From Clostridia bacterium (GTDB lineage: Bacteria; Bacillota; Sulfobacillia; DUSP01): 36,513 nt of DNA. Numbering within the stretch: position 1 is the first letter of the stretch; every line of letters begins with the position of its first letter. This document shows positions 9,719 to 19,258 of this stretch, piece after piece. The DNA lies in contig DUSP01000127.1 of assembly GCA_012842575.1 (NCBI GenBank), forward strand, positions 1 through 36,513, read 5' to 3'. Both the position numbers and the translations under genes were made by a program. The notes below the pieces were generated by a model. The model did not search any database and was not told where the DNA came from. It saw nothing but the letters and a program-made list of their open reading frames with translations.

Positions 9719-10474
9719 CTAGTTTCCATCCCTGTCCTTCGATCTGGAACTCCTGCGTTTTCGCCTAGTCTTGGGGGAATTCGCGTTGTTCGACTCCGCT
9801 CTCCGTTCTCTGGCACTGACCAAAAAGTCGCCGATGCCATCGAAGTTCTCTAGGTCTTCGGGGCAAGATGCGGGCAACTTTTGGCGTTTCCCGCACGCCG
9901 GGCACTTAAGCTCCAGCCTGTCCTTGTAGATGTTCACTTCGAGCTTAGAGTTTCCGCAGGGGCAACCGAGTTTACCCCCGGTAGCCAGCGAGTGAAGCCG
10001 CTGCAGCGTCTCATACATCACCTGTGGGTCGTCGAAGTATTCCTCGAAGCTTGCCTCCGCCACCCGTGCGTCCAGCTCTTCCCGGGGCCACTCGGCCGCT
10101 TGCCTTACGCCCGCCTCTTCTCCCATGAATCCGATCTCGAGCTCCGTCTCAAGACACGACAGGGCCTTTATCTCCTTCGAAAAGAAATCCCTGGTGCTGA
10201 AAGAATAGGTGTGCGGCTCTTCGCATAATGGACAGGTCACCTTCAGCCAAAATCCCTGCTTGGACTCATGCCCGAGTGAGGCCTTTTCTTGGCCGCAGCG
10301 ACAACGCACGGATGCAGACTGAGTCTTCCCCAAAGAAAACATCGAAACACGATGGTATCCCATTTTCCCACAGGAATGACATCTTAGGGCTATTACGGTT
10401 TCGGGAACAAAGAGGACGTCGCCGCGCGGTCTTTGGTGGGGACGCTTTTCTTTGCTCGCAGAGTCACTCATCAC
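9719..10474 (-). CDS. Hypothetical protein with several zinc-ribbon-like Cys pairs
   Basis: CHSC, CRC, CPLC, CPC, CPAC knuckles across 251 aa; ends 3 bp before the transaldolase start. Confidence 0.65.
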   Translation of the reverse strand: MMSDSASKEKRPHQRPRGDVLFVPETVIALRCHSCGKMGYHRVSMFSLGKTQSASVRCRCGQEKASLGHESKQGFWLKVTCPLCEEPHTYSFSTRDFFSKEIKALSCLETELEIGFMGEEAGVRQAAEWPREELDARVAEASFEEYFDDPQVMYETLQRLHSLATGGKLGCPCGNSKLEVNIYKDRLELKCPACGKRQKLPASCPEDLENFDGIGDFLVSARERRAESNNANSPKTRRKRRSSRSKDRDGN

Positions 10475-10569
10475 GTCTTTCTCCAGCTACTTCCAGGATA
10501 GGGGATCTACCTTGCCTCCATACATATCTTATTCTTCACATGAGCTACCTTCTCGTCAATAGGCTTAGG

Positions 10570-13500
10570 TCAGTCGGTAGCTTCGGAGGCATCCTCACTC
10601 TCTTCCTCCATAAAGGCCGCGAACATAAAGGTCGCGAAGACCTCTGCCTTGAACACCATTACTAGTTCGCCGGGATTGCCGGAATTCCTCTCCGCCATAC
10701 CTTTATTATCTCCCATAGATTCCAATTTAAACCTGCCCTCGAAATAGCCTAAGCCGTCACTCTTGACCAGGATACTCACTTCTCTTGGGAGTGGCCCGAA
10801 GACAAACACTTTGACCCTCCCGTATCTGGCATGATACCAAAGTCCGTCCAAACGAACTCGAGCGTCCACCGCTTCCAAAGACGGTATCTTCCTCACGGTA
10901 ATCAGTACGGGAACCGGATCTGGACCGGGTACGTCCCCCGACGGCATAGCCCCAACCAGCGGTCTTACGGTTACGGAAAACCGAGCGTCACTCCGCGTGA
11001 CCGTTACCGGTATCGCGGCCAGGACCTCCCCTTTGTCGGCATCTTCCAGGATAACGTATCCGTAGTAGACGCCTTCTTCCTGGGGGAGGCTGATCTTTAC
11101 TTTAAACCGAAGCCTTTCTCCTTCTTTAATCGGTAAGACATCTAGGCTTTCGGGGAGCTGCCCCGTCAAGGCCTTTCCTTTCGCCGGTATATCGAGGAGG
11201 ATCTCGGGCTTTACCGAGATCATGTCGTGCTGATAAATCACCTCACTACTGAATTTACAGGTAACCGCCCCGCTCCTTATGTCGGAAGTCTCGACATAAG
11301 CCACATACTTCCCGGGAAGTGGATCCTTGACCCAAATCTCTTCACAGGGTACGCCCCGTCGGGCCGAGGCAGCCACCTCCTTCCAGCCGGCAGAAGCCTC
11401 GTCGTACCTGTATAGGAATATATCGAGGTCCGCGCCCGTACTCCCGGGCTCACATGCCTTCACAAAGAGCCAGCGTGCTCCCTCCTTTACCACCCCGATC
11501 TCCCCCACGCCGGCCTCTTCGGCATCCACCTCGAGGATCTGCGATACCACGCTCCGCGAAGGAGAAAGGCCGACACCTTCTATTCTTACGTTCTTTTCCC
11601 CGGACATATTTATGATTTCAATATCGCGCTCCGTTTGCGGACCTTCCCCCGCCCCGACGAAGACGTCAAGGCCCGAGGGCTTCGCGAAATTCCCCTGGAG
11701 TCGCACTCTGAGCTGGTAATCCGACGAAGAAAGCCCATACAAAGAACAAGCGGGATCACTCAACACCACGATCTCCCAGACTCCGGGTTCGGGGTCTTGA
11801 AACACCTTTACGTCCATATCCCCTTGCGGGGTGACGGATCTCACGCCTTCAACGGGCAGGAGGGGCTCCATCCTGCCCACAAAACCGCCGGAATAGGCAA
11901 TCCTTCCGCCAGGGGCATAAATCATCATGGCGACCCTCCCTGCGGAAGACCCGTCACGCCCAATACTAGACCTGAGGGACACGAATAGGTCACTCCCGAA
12001 GGGCGGCACTTCGACGAAATATCTGCGGAAAGCGGCCGGTGCGAGGTTATCATTATGAGCGGTGCTCCAGATATTAGATTCGTCGAGCTTTTCCGGCACC
12101 ACCAAAGTTTGAAGGATTTCCACCTCGGTACCGTACGATTCGGGGTCGTCGCCCTCCACGACGGCGCTATAAAATCCGGGTTCACGAGATGGGCAGTAGT
12201 CGATGGGAAGGGTTCTTTCCCTCACCGGCAGCACCGTCAGAACGCTTTGAAACATCCGGATCCACGGAGGGAGGCCACCGAACTCAAGCCGGTAAGGTCT
12301 CGGAGACAGGTTGGCGATATAGTATTCGATTCGACCGGGGGTCTCGTCTTTCACGAATATCCCGCCGTCTTGAAAACCGCCCCCGACTTCAGCGACGACC
12401 CTCATCTCCGAAACCCGTTCAAAGCGCGTCAATTCGTTGTACGCGCGATTGACGTCCACCAATCCGTGACCCTGTTCCGTAGGAGTAAGCCCTTGTATGG
12501 GCCTACTTCCCATGAGAAGGGCCCGGCGAACCGCTTCGGCTCTCTCCCTTGAGTTCAGTTTTGCAGCGGCGGGCGTCTCTAAGAGCAGCGCCAACGCACC
12601 CGCAACGTGCGGCGCGGCCATACTCGTCCCTTCGAAGGTCTCGTACCCGGATTCGTTGAGCCACAAAGGAACGCACGACGTAGCACACGCCGGCCCCAAA
12701 ACATCCGGAAGGAAGCCGCCGTCAGCCCTAGGGCCTACGCCGCTATACGGCCAGAGGCCCTCTTTCGGCACCACGTAACCGTAATAGTGCTTCCACATGG
12801 ATGGCGACATGTAGCCGCCTACAGTTATCGAGCCGTAGGCCCCTCCCGGGGCCGAAGCGCTCCCGAGCCCCGGACCTTCGTTGCCCGCCGAGATCACAAA
12901 AGTGACGCCGTATTTACGCGCGAGCTCCTGTATCATCTGGGATTCCGCAGTGAAACTCCCACTTCTGTCAAGGGACCCACCGATACTCACGGATATGACG
13001 TCCGCGCCGTTTTGGGCAGCATACTCGAGCGCCCGGGCGATGTTTTCCCAGGAACCCCTTCCGCAGGAATCCATGGCTTTCAGGCACATGATGGCGGCGC
13101 CGGGGGCTATGCCGCGCATTCCCTCGTTTGCCCCGGGAACGCCCGGTCTATAGGCCGCCGCGATCCCAGCCACGTGCGTCCCGTGCCCGTTGCCATCAAA
13201 CCCGAGCGTGACCCACCGCCCGCTTTCATTGATCTCGCTTACCACGAACGGAACTCCCGTCTTCGCACCGGGACTTCGCGGGGCCCCTCCGAAATACCCC
13301 ACATCGCCGGATACCTTGTACGGTTTCATTCCTACTTCATCCCTCAAGTCCCAGTCGTGGTCGGTATCCACGAACACGGTATCATACCGCCCGCGCTTTT
13401 CGGTATCCACTAACAGGACGAAGAAACTGTCGAAGGATGTTCCGTTCTTATCGAGATCGCCCCCACACGGACTATCCCGGTCTATGTCCGTTTCCCTGAG

Positions 13501-15255
13501 AAAACCGTAGCGCAGTTGCCCGCTTTTGCTCTTCGTGGCTATAGGACCTATCCAAACCTCGCCGGCCTCAGTCATCACTTTTTCGCCGAAACCGACCCTT
13601 TGGCCGAAAGCCCCTACGCTACCGCCCCCAAGAGGGGCAATCACGGATTCTCTGGTTGAGACGAAACCCTCGCCGCTGAAATCCTTCCAGTCTATGATCT
13701 TGTGCTCACCCTGCGGACCAAACCTCAGGTCCGGGTGGGTCACGTCTATTCCCGTATCCACGATGGCGATGACGGCACCGCGACCCGTAGCCCCGGTCCT
13801 GGCCACGAAAGAGGGAACGGAAATGGCCGAAGTATTGATGTCGAATCCCGAGGAATCGTATACGATACTACGCGGTACCTGACCGGCTGCCGCCACCTTT
13901 ACATGCGAGCCATCACTTCGGGTATGAAGGCCGGACACCCATGAGTCAACGCTACGAGAACCGGTGGCACGGACGTCTTGGGATCCGGGCGCGAATTCCT
14001 CGGCCGGCTCGACGTCGACGAATATCGCCCGCTGGTTTTGCCCGAATACGATGAATACCTCGTCAAAAGGCTTGATTTCCCTGGGGTTACTTCTCTTGCT
14101 CTCTCGGTATATCAGGGCATCATTGCTCAACTTCACTTTGACGACTCCGACGGCGGCTTTCCCCGCCGGGTCGGCCTTTGTCACGTCACCTGACGGCAAC
14201 GTACGACCGGGAACGGCTGGCTCGAAAACCCCCACTTCTCCCACACCTATGGCCGCATACGGCCTGATCTCAAGTACCGCCTCACCTGTATCCGTGTCCG
14301 CCACGCCGCTCACGGCATTTTCCGCGTTCGGGACCACGTTCGGAGCGCCGTTGACGTTCCCGGCGCTGCCAGCATCACCCGGACCGCGCACACCTGGCGG
14401 CGAACTGGAAGATTTCTTCGGAACGGATCCCGATACCTTGACTACGACACCCGAATAGTCGTAGTCATTTCCAAAAAGGACCAGAATACGCCTAATTATG
14501 GCCGCCGCTTCAGCTCTCTTGGTATATTCGTTCGGTCTGAAGGTGCCGTCGGGGTACCCCCGCATGAGACCTCTTCCGAACGCAAAAGATACCGAGTCTT
14601 CGGCCCACTCGGGAATGGAAGTAGCATCCTTAAATCGGGAAGCAAGAAGCGGTGAGGCAAAGGGTACAGCCGGGGCGTCCAGGCCCGATCCGGCCGTAGC
14701 TTCTCCGCCGGCCCCCCTTTCTTGTGAACCGCCACCAGACCGCATCGAGTCGGGCGACTTACCCATTCCGTAATAAACAGCGCGCATCAACATGGCCGCA
14801 ATCTCGGCCCTGGTGACGTATTCCTCGGGACGGAAGGTGTTGTCGGGGTACCCCGAGACGAGCCCCAATTCGGCGGACAGTGTTATGTAACCTCTCGCCC
14901 AATGGGTGTCAGGTACGTCTCGGTAAGAGCGGACATACGGGGAGGCCGCAATTTCCTGGGCGGCCGAATTCAAACCGAGCCCCCCCACCAAAAGCTTGGC
15001 GAATTCCGCCCTCGTCACAGGTTTTTCGGGAAAGAAAAACCCCTCATCGCGCCCCGATACAAGCCGCTTTGATGCAAGATGGTATATGTCCCTTTCAGCC
15101 CAGTGGCCTTCTACATCCCAAAAGCGAGGAACCGGTTGGGCCGCTTCTGCCCGTTTCACCCCGGCAGAACCGCATGGACTCAGGGTACCGACTATGAGTG
15201 CTATGGCCACTGCGGATGAGACCACAAGCCGCGACGGGATTCCCGCGAGTCTCAA
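10570..15255 (-). CDS. SLH-domain subtilisin-like (S8) serine protease, pyrolysin/TPPII-like with a long D-H insert
   Basis: Three N-terminal SLH repeats (FWDVEGHWAERDIYHL, YRDVPDTHWARGYI, FKDATSIPEWAEDSV). Triad: AVIAIVDTGIDVTHPD, GNGHGTHVAGIAA, FEGTSMAAPHVAGALAL; oxyanion Asn in VISAGNEGPG. Confidence 0.93.
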   Translation of the reverse strand: MRLAGIPSRLVVSSAVAIALIVGTLSPCGSAGVKRAEAAQPVPRFWDVEGHWAERDIYHLASKRLVSGRDEGFFFPEKPVTRAEFAKLLVGGLGLNSAAQEIAASPYVRSYRDVPDTHWARGYITLSAELGLVSGYPDNTFRPEEYVTRAEIAAMLMRAVYYGMGKSPDSMRSGGGSQERGAGGEATAGSGLDAPAVPFASPLLASRFKDATSIPEWAEDSVSFAFGRGLMRGYPDGTFRPNEYTKRAEAAAIIRRILVLFGNDYDYSGVVVKVSGSVPKKSSSSPPGVRGPGDAGSAGNVNGAPNVVPNAENAVSGVADTDTGEAVLEIRPYAAIGVGEVGVFEPAVPGRTLPSGDVTKADPAGKAAVGVVKVKLSNDALIYRESKRSNPREIKPFDEVFIVFGQNQRAIFVDVEPAEEFAPGSQDVRATGSRSVDSWVSGLHTRSDGSHVKVAAAGQVPRSIVYDSSGFDINTSAISVPSFVARTGATGRGAVIAIVDTGIDVTHPDLRFGPQGEHKIIDWKDFSGEGFVSTRESVIAPLGGGSVGAFGQRVGFGEKVMTEAGEVWIGPIATKSKSGQLRYGFLRETDIDRDSPCGGDLDKNGTSFDSFFVLLVDTEKRGRYDTVFVDTDHDWDLRDEVGMKPYKVSGDVGYFGGAPRSPGAKTGVPFVVSEINESGRWVTLGFDGNGHGTHVAGIAAAYRPGVPGANEGMRGIAPGAAIMCLKAMDSCGRGSWENIARALEYAAQNGADVISVSIGGSLDRSGSFTAESQMIQELARKYGVTFVISAGNEGPGLGSASAPGGAYGSITVGGYMSPSMWKHYYGYVVPKEGLWPYSGVGPRADGGFLPDVLGPACATSCVPLWLNESGYETFEGTSMAAPHVAGALALLLETPAAAKLNSRERAEAVRRALLMGSRPIQGLTPTEQGHGLVDVNRAYNELTRFERVSEMRVVAEVGGGFQDGGIFVKDETPGRIEYYIANLSPRPYRLEFGGLPPWIRMFQSVLTVLPVRERTLPIDYCPSREPGFYSAVVEGDDPESYGTEVEILQTLVVPEKLDESNIWSTAHNDNLAPAAFRRYFVEVPPFGSDLFVSLRSSIGRDGSSAGRVAMMIYAPGGRIAYSGGFVGRMEPLLPVEGVRSVTPQGDMDVKVFQDPEPGVWEIVVLSDPACSLYGLSSSDYQLRVRLQGNFAKPSGLDVFVGAGEGPQTERDIEIINMSGEKNVRIEGVGLSPSRSVVSQILEVDAEEAGVGEIGVVKEGARWLFVKACEPGSTGADLDIFLYRYDEASAGWKEVAASARRGVPCEEIWVKDPLPGKYVAYVETSDIRSGAVTCKFSSEVIYQHDMISVKPEILLDIPAKGKALTGQLPESLDVLPIKEGERLRFKVKISLPQEEGVYYGYVILEDADKGEVLAAIPVTVTRSDARFSVTVRPLVGAMPSGDVPGPDPVPVLITVRKIPSLEAVDARVRLDGLWYHARYGRVKVFVFGPLPREVSILVKSDGLGYFEGRFKLESMGDNKGMAERNSGNPGELVMVFKAEVFATFMFAAFMEEESEDASEATD
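10609..10638. repeat. 15-bp tandem duplication near the 3' end of the subtilase gene
   Basis: CATAAAGGCCGCGAA (10609-10623) and CATAAAGGTCGCGAA (10624-10638), 14/15; encodes FATFMFAAFM. Confidence 0.9.
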
Positions 15256-16694
15256 TTCACAGATACCACCCCTGGTTTATCGTGTACAGAAGCCCCTATG
15301 CGTTCCCTCAATATGGAGAGGGCGGCATCGAGCTGGGCGTCTTTATCGCGTGAAGCGCTTTCTTCGCTCCCCGATTCTTTAGAGCCAGCGTCCTTCTGAG
15401 CCGCCTCACCGGTCTTGACCACCACAAAAGAAGGGCGCGTGTCTTCGACGACGAAGTCGGGCTTTACTCCCGTGCCCTGGATAGACCTACCCCCGGCGGT
15501 GAGGTACTCACCCGTGGTCACTTTTAGTGCAGAGCCGTCCGCCAACTTGTATATGGTCTGTATGAGACCTTTCCCGAATGTAGTCGTGCCGACGATCACC
15601 CCGGTCCCTCTATCCTGTATGGCTGCGGCTACGATTTCCGAACCGCTCGCGGTGCCCTCGTTGGTGAGCACCACCAGTCCTATGGGATCGGGGATGCCAT
15701 TGTGACTTATCCGCCTCGTAGGACGACCCCGCTCTTTAACCGTAAGGATGGGACCGGGCGGCACGAACATGGCGGCCACCGAAATGGCTTGGTCAAGGAG
15801 GCCACCGCTGTTATTCCGCAGGTCGAGTACGAGGCCGGATAACCCCTGCGACTTCAATGCCTCATAAGCCTCCTTGGTCTCTTTGGCTACGTTATCATTG
15901 TTGAACGTCTTTATCTTAAGGTACCCTATACCCGGTTCCAACATCCTGTACTCCACCACATGGACCGTGACGAGCTGCCTCTTCATGCTCACCTTGAACC
16001 GTCCGACGCCTTCCCTGTCGATCTCAAGCCGTACCTCGGTTCCCACGGGACCCTTAATCAAACCCGATACCTTGTCGAGGGAAGCCCCGACCACGTCTAC
16101 ATCTTGAACTTTGACGATCCTGTCCCTTGGTTTGAGGCCCGCTGCCTCGGCAGGCATACCCTCCATGACGGAGACAATGGTCACGTAATCGCCGACCTTT
16201 TCGATGGTTACCCCTATGCCGCCGAAGGTCCCCTCCATGGAGTGACTGACCTTCTCGTACTCCTCAGGAGGCATGTACGAAGTGTACGGGTCGCCCAAAT
16301 GGAATATCATTCCTGAAATCGCGGCGTCGATCATCCCTTTGACATCCCGAACCTTGTCGGGTTTATAAAACCGCGCCTCCAAGAGACTGAGGACCTCCTC
16401 GAGCCGCATTAGTTGAGTCTTTAGGTCCGCATCTTCGGAAGCGTGCGCCTTACGAGGCTCATACCCGCCGGGACCCTCTGTCTGCCAAGACCATATCGAG
16501 CCAAAGGGTCCTACATTGAGAAGCAAAGCCAATACCAGGCAGGTAACAAGGAGCAACTTGGCGCCACCGCGAAGGCGGCTGGGGTTGTCTTTATGAATCG
16601 CCGGCCCTCCCTTCCCTCTCCGGAGTCCTACCGATCTCCATCTCCAGAGTCCTGCCAATGCTCGAGCGGGCGCTTTCGGGTCATCCTTACTCAT
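15252..16694 (-). CDS. S41 carboxy-terminal processing peptidase (CtpA-type, PDZ)
   Basis: PDZ GGIGVTIEKVGDYVTIVSVMEGMPAEAAGLKPRDRIVKV; GLVLDLRNNSGGLLDQAISVAAMFV; TNEGTASGSEIVAAAIQDR...GTTTFGKGLIQT. ORF opens at 16745; ATG at 16694 has a better SD (GAGGAAGG). Overlaps the subtilase start by 4 bp. Confidence 0.93.
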   Translation of the reverse strand: MSKDDPKAPARALAGLWRWRSVGLRRGKGGPAIHKDNPSRLRGGAKLLLVTCLVLALLLNVGPFGSIWSWQTEGPGGYEPRKAHASEDADLKTQLMRLEEVLSLLEARFYKPDKVRDVKGMIDAAISGMIFHLGDPYTSYMPPEEYEKVSHSMEGTFGGIGVTIEKVGDYVTIVSVMEGMPAEAAGLKPRDRIVKVQDVDVVGASLDKVSGLIKGPVGTEVRLEIDREGVGRFKVSMKRQLVTVHVVEYRMLEPGIGYLKIKTFNNDNVAKETKEAYEALKSQGLSGLVLDLRNNSGGLLDQAISVAAMFVPPGPILTVKERGRPTRRISHNGIPDPIGLVVLTNEGTASGSEIVAAAIQDRGTGVIVGTTTFGKGLIQTIYKLADGSALKVTTGEYLTAGGRSIQGTGVKPDFVVEDTRPSFVVVKTGEAAQKDAGSKESGSEESASRDKDAQLDAALSILRERIGASVHDKPGVVSVN

Positions 16695-16759
16695 CGTCAG
16701 CCTTCCTCTCTCAGAATCTCCGTATTTAGACGTACCCGCAATCAAAGGTGTTTCATTAG

Positions 16760-16856
16760 GGTTTTGCGGGTTTCAATAAGCGATCTTGCCTCCGAGAGCA
16801 GGTCCCATGCTGGGTTCCCGTAGTCGGTTTAGCGGGTTTCAATAAGCGATCTTGCC
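16760..16856. repeat. 31-bp direct repeat pair (16760-16790, 16826-16856), period 66, 35-bp spacer
   Basis: GGTTTTGCGGGTTTCAATAAGCGATCTTGCC vs GGTTTAGCGGGTTTCAATAAGCGATCTTGCC, 30/31. Confidence 0.96.
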
Positions 16857-16930
16857 ACAGGTTCGTATCAATCACACTTCAATCACACTGGCTATTCGCC
16901 AGGATCCTCCCGTATCCTCCCGCTCCTAGA

Positions 16931-17992
16931 GTGCATGACAAGACCGTGAGAAAGCGCTTGCCGTTATGCCCGCCGACCGAGTCCGACGGAGGGTACATAA
17001 GAGCGTACATAATGGGTGGGACACATAATAAGATCCCCAAAAGACATAACCATCGCGAAAAAATCAAATGCTATCTGAAAGACCCTATCTTAAGGACGCC
17101 GTTGAGGAGTGATACTAGAGTGGGTTCCTCTCCCAAAAGATATCGGAAGGGGTTCGTCTGCGGCGATCTAGGCGATCTAGTGGTTGCCATTCGTACCGGT
17201 TTATGCGTCGGTTTGGGGATAGGTCTTACGACCGGCTTTCTTCTGCCCGGCGTGATAGTAAGTGATTCTCCCGACTACAATCCGAAATTCGGTTCCGCAT
17301 CGACGCCCGCGACGACCGTTACCAGCACGCCTTTGCAGGAAACCGTATCCGAGAATTCCGGTTCGGACAAAGTTGCCGTCGAGGAGGGCTCACCACCCGA
17401 TATCGCCTTCGCCCAGCCAGATAAGAGCTCGCAGGCGGGTCGCCCGGGGCAGGATCACTCGGGGCAGAGTCGCTCGGCGCCGGATCGTCACGAAACACGA
17501 CCGGATGATACTCCGAAGAGTGACAATGCCGCTATGCCATCGAACAAACCAGTAGCGAGCCCATCGAGCGCCGACCCCGACCAAGCGTTGGCAGTGGCCC
17601 GGCTCTTTTCACAAGTCGCCATTACCCTGGTGGAAGACGCTATTCTCAACGGTAACCCGCTGCCTCTAATGGCGCACCTCGCCCGCCCCGACGTAAGAAG
17701 AACCCTCATTACTATGGCCGATTCCGAGGACTTCGATGATTTCGTTCTGTCCATGGTACAAAATCCCAGAGTAGCGGCCATATTGACGAAGATCTCGTAT
17801 TCAAAACCTTTGCAACGACGATTGGTAGCCCTCGTCGACGCCCCTCAAGTGCAGTTTATCGTGGATTCGCTGGCCGATAAGCCACAAGTGAGGGAAGCAA
17901 TCAAAAGAGCCCTCGAACTCCAACGCCTCGAGTTGCCGTCGCCCTTTATACCCTTTTTACGCTTACGACTAACCGGACTTCAACCTCAGTAG
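16931..17992 (+). CDS. Hypothetical membrane-anchored protein with low-complexity linker and helical C-terminal domain
   Basis: Hydrophobic segment VAIRTGLCVGLGIGLTTGFLLPGVIV; Pro/Ser/Asp-rich linker; C-term RLFSQVAITLVEDAILNGNPLPLMAHLARPDVRRTLITMADSEDFDDFVLSMVQNPRVAAIL. Start codon uncertain. Confidence 0.7.
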   Translation: MHDKTVRKRLPLCPPTESDGGYIRAYIMGGTHNKIPKRHNHREKIKCYLKDPILRTPLRSDTRVGSSPKRYRKGFVCGDLGDLVVAIRTGLCVGLGIGLTTGFLLPGVIVSDSPDYNPKFGSASTPATTVTSTPLQETVSENSGSDKVAVEEGSPPDIAFAQPDKSSQAGRPGQDHSGQSRSAPDRHETRPDDTPKSDNAAMPSNKPVASPSSADPDQALAVARLFSQVAITLVEDAILNGNPLPLMAHLARPDVRRTLITMADSEDFDDFVLSMVQNPRVAAILTKISYSKPLQRRLVALVDAPQVQFIVDSLADKPQVREAIKRALELQRLELPSPFIPFLRLRLTGLQPQ

Positions 17993-18047
17993 TTGTGCTT
18001 AGCAGGCAGCTCTTATACCCTTTTTACGTTTACGACCAACCCGAACT
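17946..18047. repeat. 35-bp direct repeat pair (17946-17980, 18013-18047), period 67, covering the 3' ends of two converging genes
   Basis: TTATACCCTTTTTACGCTTACGACTAACCGGACTT vs TTATACCCTTTTTACGTTTACGACCAACCCGAACT; first 28 bp match 26/28. Confidence 0.93.
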
Positions 18048-19083
18048 GATCCACCTGGTACTTCAATTTTCTCCCGAAATCGCCCAGGGAAGTCACTTTC
18101 TCGACACTACCGAGGTTGATGAACTCGTTGATGAGATAATCGAGGGTCCTGTATTGTTCTTTAACCCTCTCCAACTGAGACGTGAGCTCATTCACCCGCT
18201 CTTCTAGGTCTTCTTTCCTCTGCTCTAGCTCGGATATCCGAGCACTCATGCCAGGGGCATTGATACCGGCTTCTGCGAGCTCGGCCAATCTGGCAAGCCC
18301 CCTCACCATGCCGTCGAGGTCAAGACCTCTTATGTTCTTGGCACGCCTCAGGAACTCCGAAAGGCCAAGCAAGAAGGAATCCTGGTCTTCCTGAAGGGGA
18401 ACCGCACTGAGGGCGGCCGCGCCCGAATGGCTCCTCTTTGACCCACCTTTCTTGAACCCGTGCGCGCCCTTGATCTGGTTTCCGGCGGAAGACCTCATAC
18501 CGCCGCTTTTTGATCCACTTTCCTTTTCGGAAGCAGAGGTATGATCCGTGCCCGAAGCGAAGCCCTCATCACGTTCGCCTTTGCCCTGTAGGAGACGGTA
18601 ATACCTCGCCCGAACGGCCACCGAGGTTCGATCCAAATTGGCCGCTATATCCTCAATCGCCCTCGCGATGCCTACTGGCCTGCCGCCATTCCGCACCAGG
18701 CTCAGGGCCCTCTCTTCGACGGACCGAAGGAGCCATGCGTCTTCCTCAGGCGTCCATGCACGCCCCCTACCACGGCGCAATGTAGATTTCAATGCCATTT
18801 TCTCGGTCAACCCCTTACTATCGCTCCCATACCCCTTTTGCTCCCGATTTGTTCCTCCGCCCGATACTCCGCCGACGCTGCCAACGGCCATTCTCTCCGC
18901 CATCAAAGACTCCAATGTATTGCCTTCCTTTCCTTCATTCTGGATGACTTCCGTCCCTTCGTCACCGGACCACTTCTCTTCATGGGCCAAGTCCTTCTCT
19001 TGCGTCTCCATCACAACGCAAAACCTCCCGTGTGTTCCCATAGTCACAAATGCGAATGTTCTAAAGTCCAAGGAGTGCCTCAA
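18013..19083 (-). CDS. RsfA-family / Myb-SANT-like DNA-binding regulator with C-terminal coiled coil
   Basis: RGRGRAWTPEEDAWLLRSVEERALSLVRNGGRPVGIARAIEDIAANLDRTSVAVRARYYRLLQ; coiled coil ISELEQRKEDLEERVNELTSQLERVKEQYRTLDYLINEFI. Start uncertain; an internal ATG (METQEKD) is possible. Confidence 0.75.
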   Translation of the reverse strand: MRHSLDFRTFAFVTMGTHGRFCVVMETQEKDLAHEEKWSGDEGTEVIQNEGKEGNTLESLMAERMAVGSVGGVSGGGTNREQKGYGSDSKGLTEKMALKSTLRRGRGRAWTPEEDAWLLRSVEERALSLVRNGGRPVGIARAIEDIAANLDRTSVAVRARYYRLLQGKGERDEGFASGTDHTSASEKESGSKSGGMRSSAGNQIKGAHGFKKGGSKRSHSGAAALSAVPLQEDQDSFLLGLSEFLRRAKNIRGLDLDGMVRGLARLAELAEAGINAPGMSARISELEQRKEDLEERVNELTSQLERVKEQYRTLDYLINEFINLGSVEKVTSLGDFGRKLKYQVDQFGLVVNVKRV

Positions 19084-19094
19084 AACTCAAAGCA

Positions 19095-19118
19095 CCACGT
19101 ACCGAGTACGGTACGTGG
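19095..19118. promoter_or_regulatory. Perfect inverted repeat upstream of the RsfA-like gene (operator or hairpin)
   Basis: CCACGTACCG-AGTA-CGGTACGTGG, 10-bp perfect arms with a 4-nt centre. Confidence 0.6.
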
Positions 19119-19258
19119 GCGGGTTATGTCATTCTTGAGGGAAGTATGTGGAAGAACGCGCTACTTTATGCAACGCGTTCAGCACATTGTCAAATAGGTG
19201 AATCAAAAGATAAAAAGATAAATCAAGGGAGTTCGTAATAAGGTCGTACAAGAAAGTT

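Noticed and set aside
9038-9853. Plus-strand 271-aa ORF
   Set aside because: Antisense to the transaldolase gene; no recognisable motifs.
12607-13413. Plus-strand 268-aa ORF
   Set aside because: Antisense to the subtilase catalytic region; shadow ORF.
7428-16856. True CRISPR arrays at 7428 and 16760
   Set aside because: Only two repeat copies each, different repeat sequences, no cas genes in the window, and similar-period pairs at other sites clearly derive from gene ends. Kept only as findings to test.
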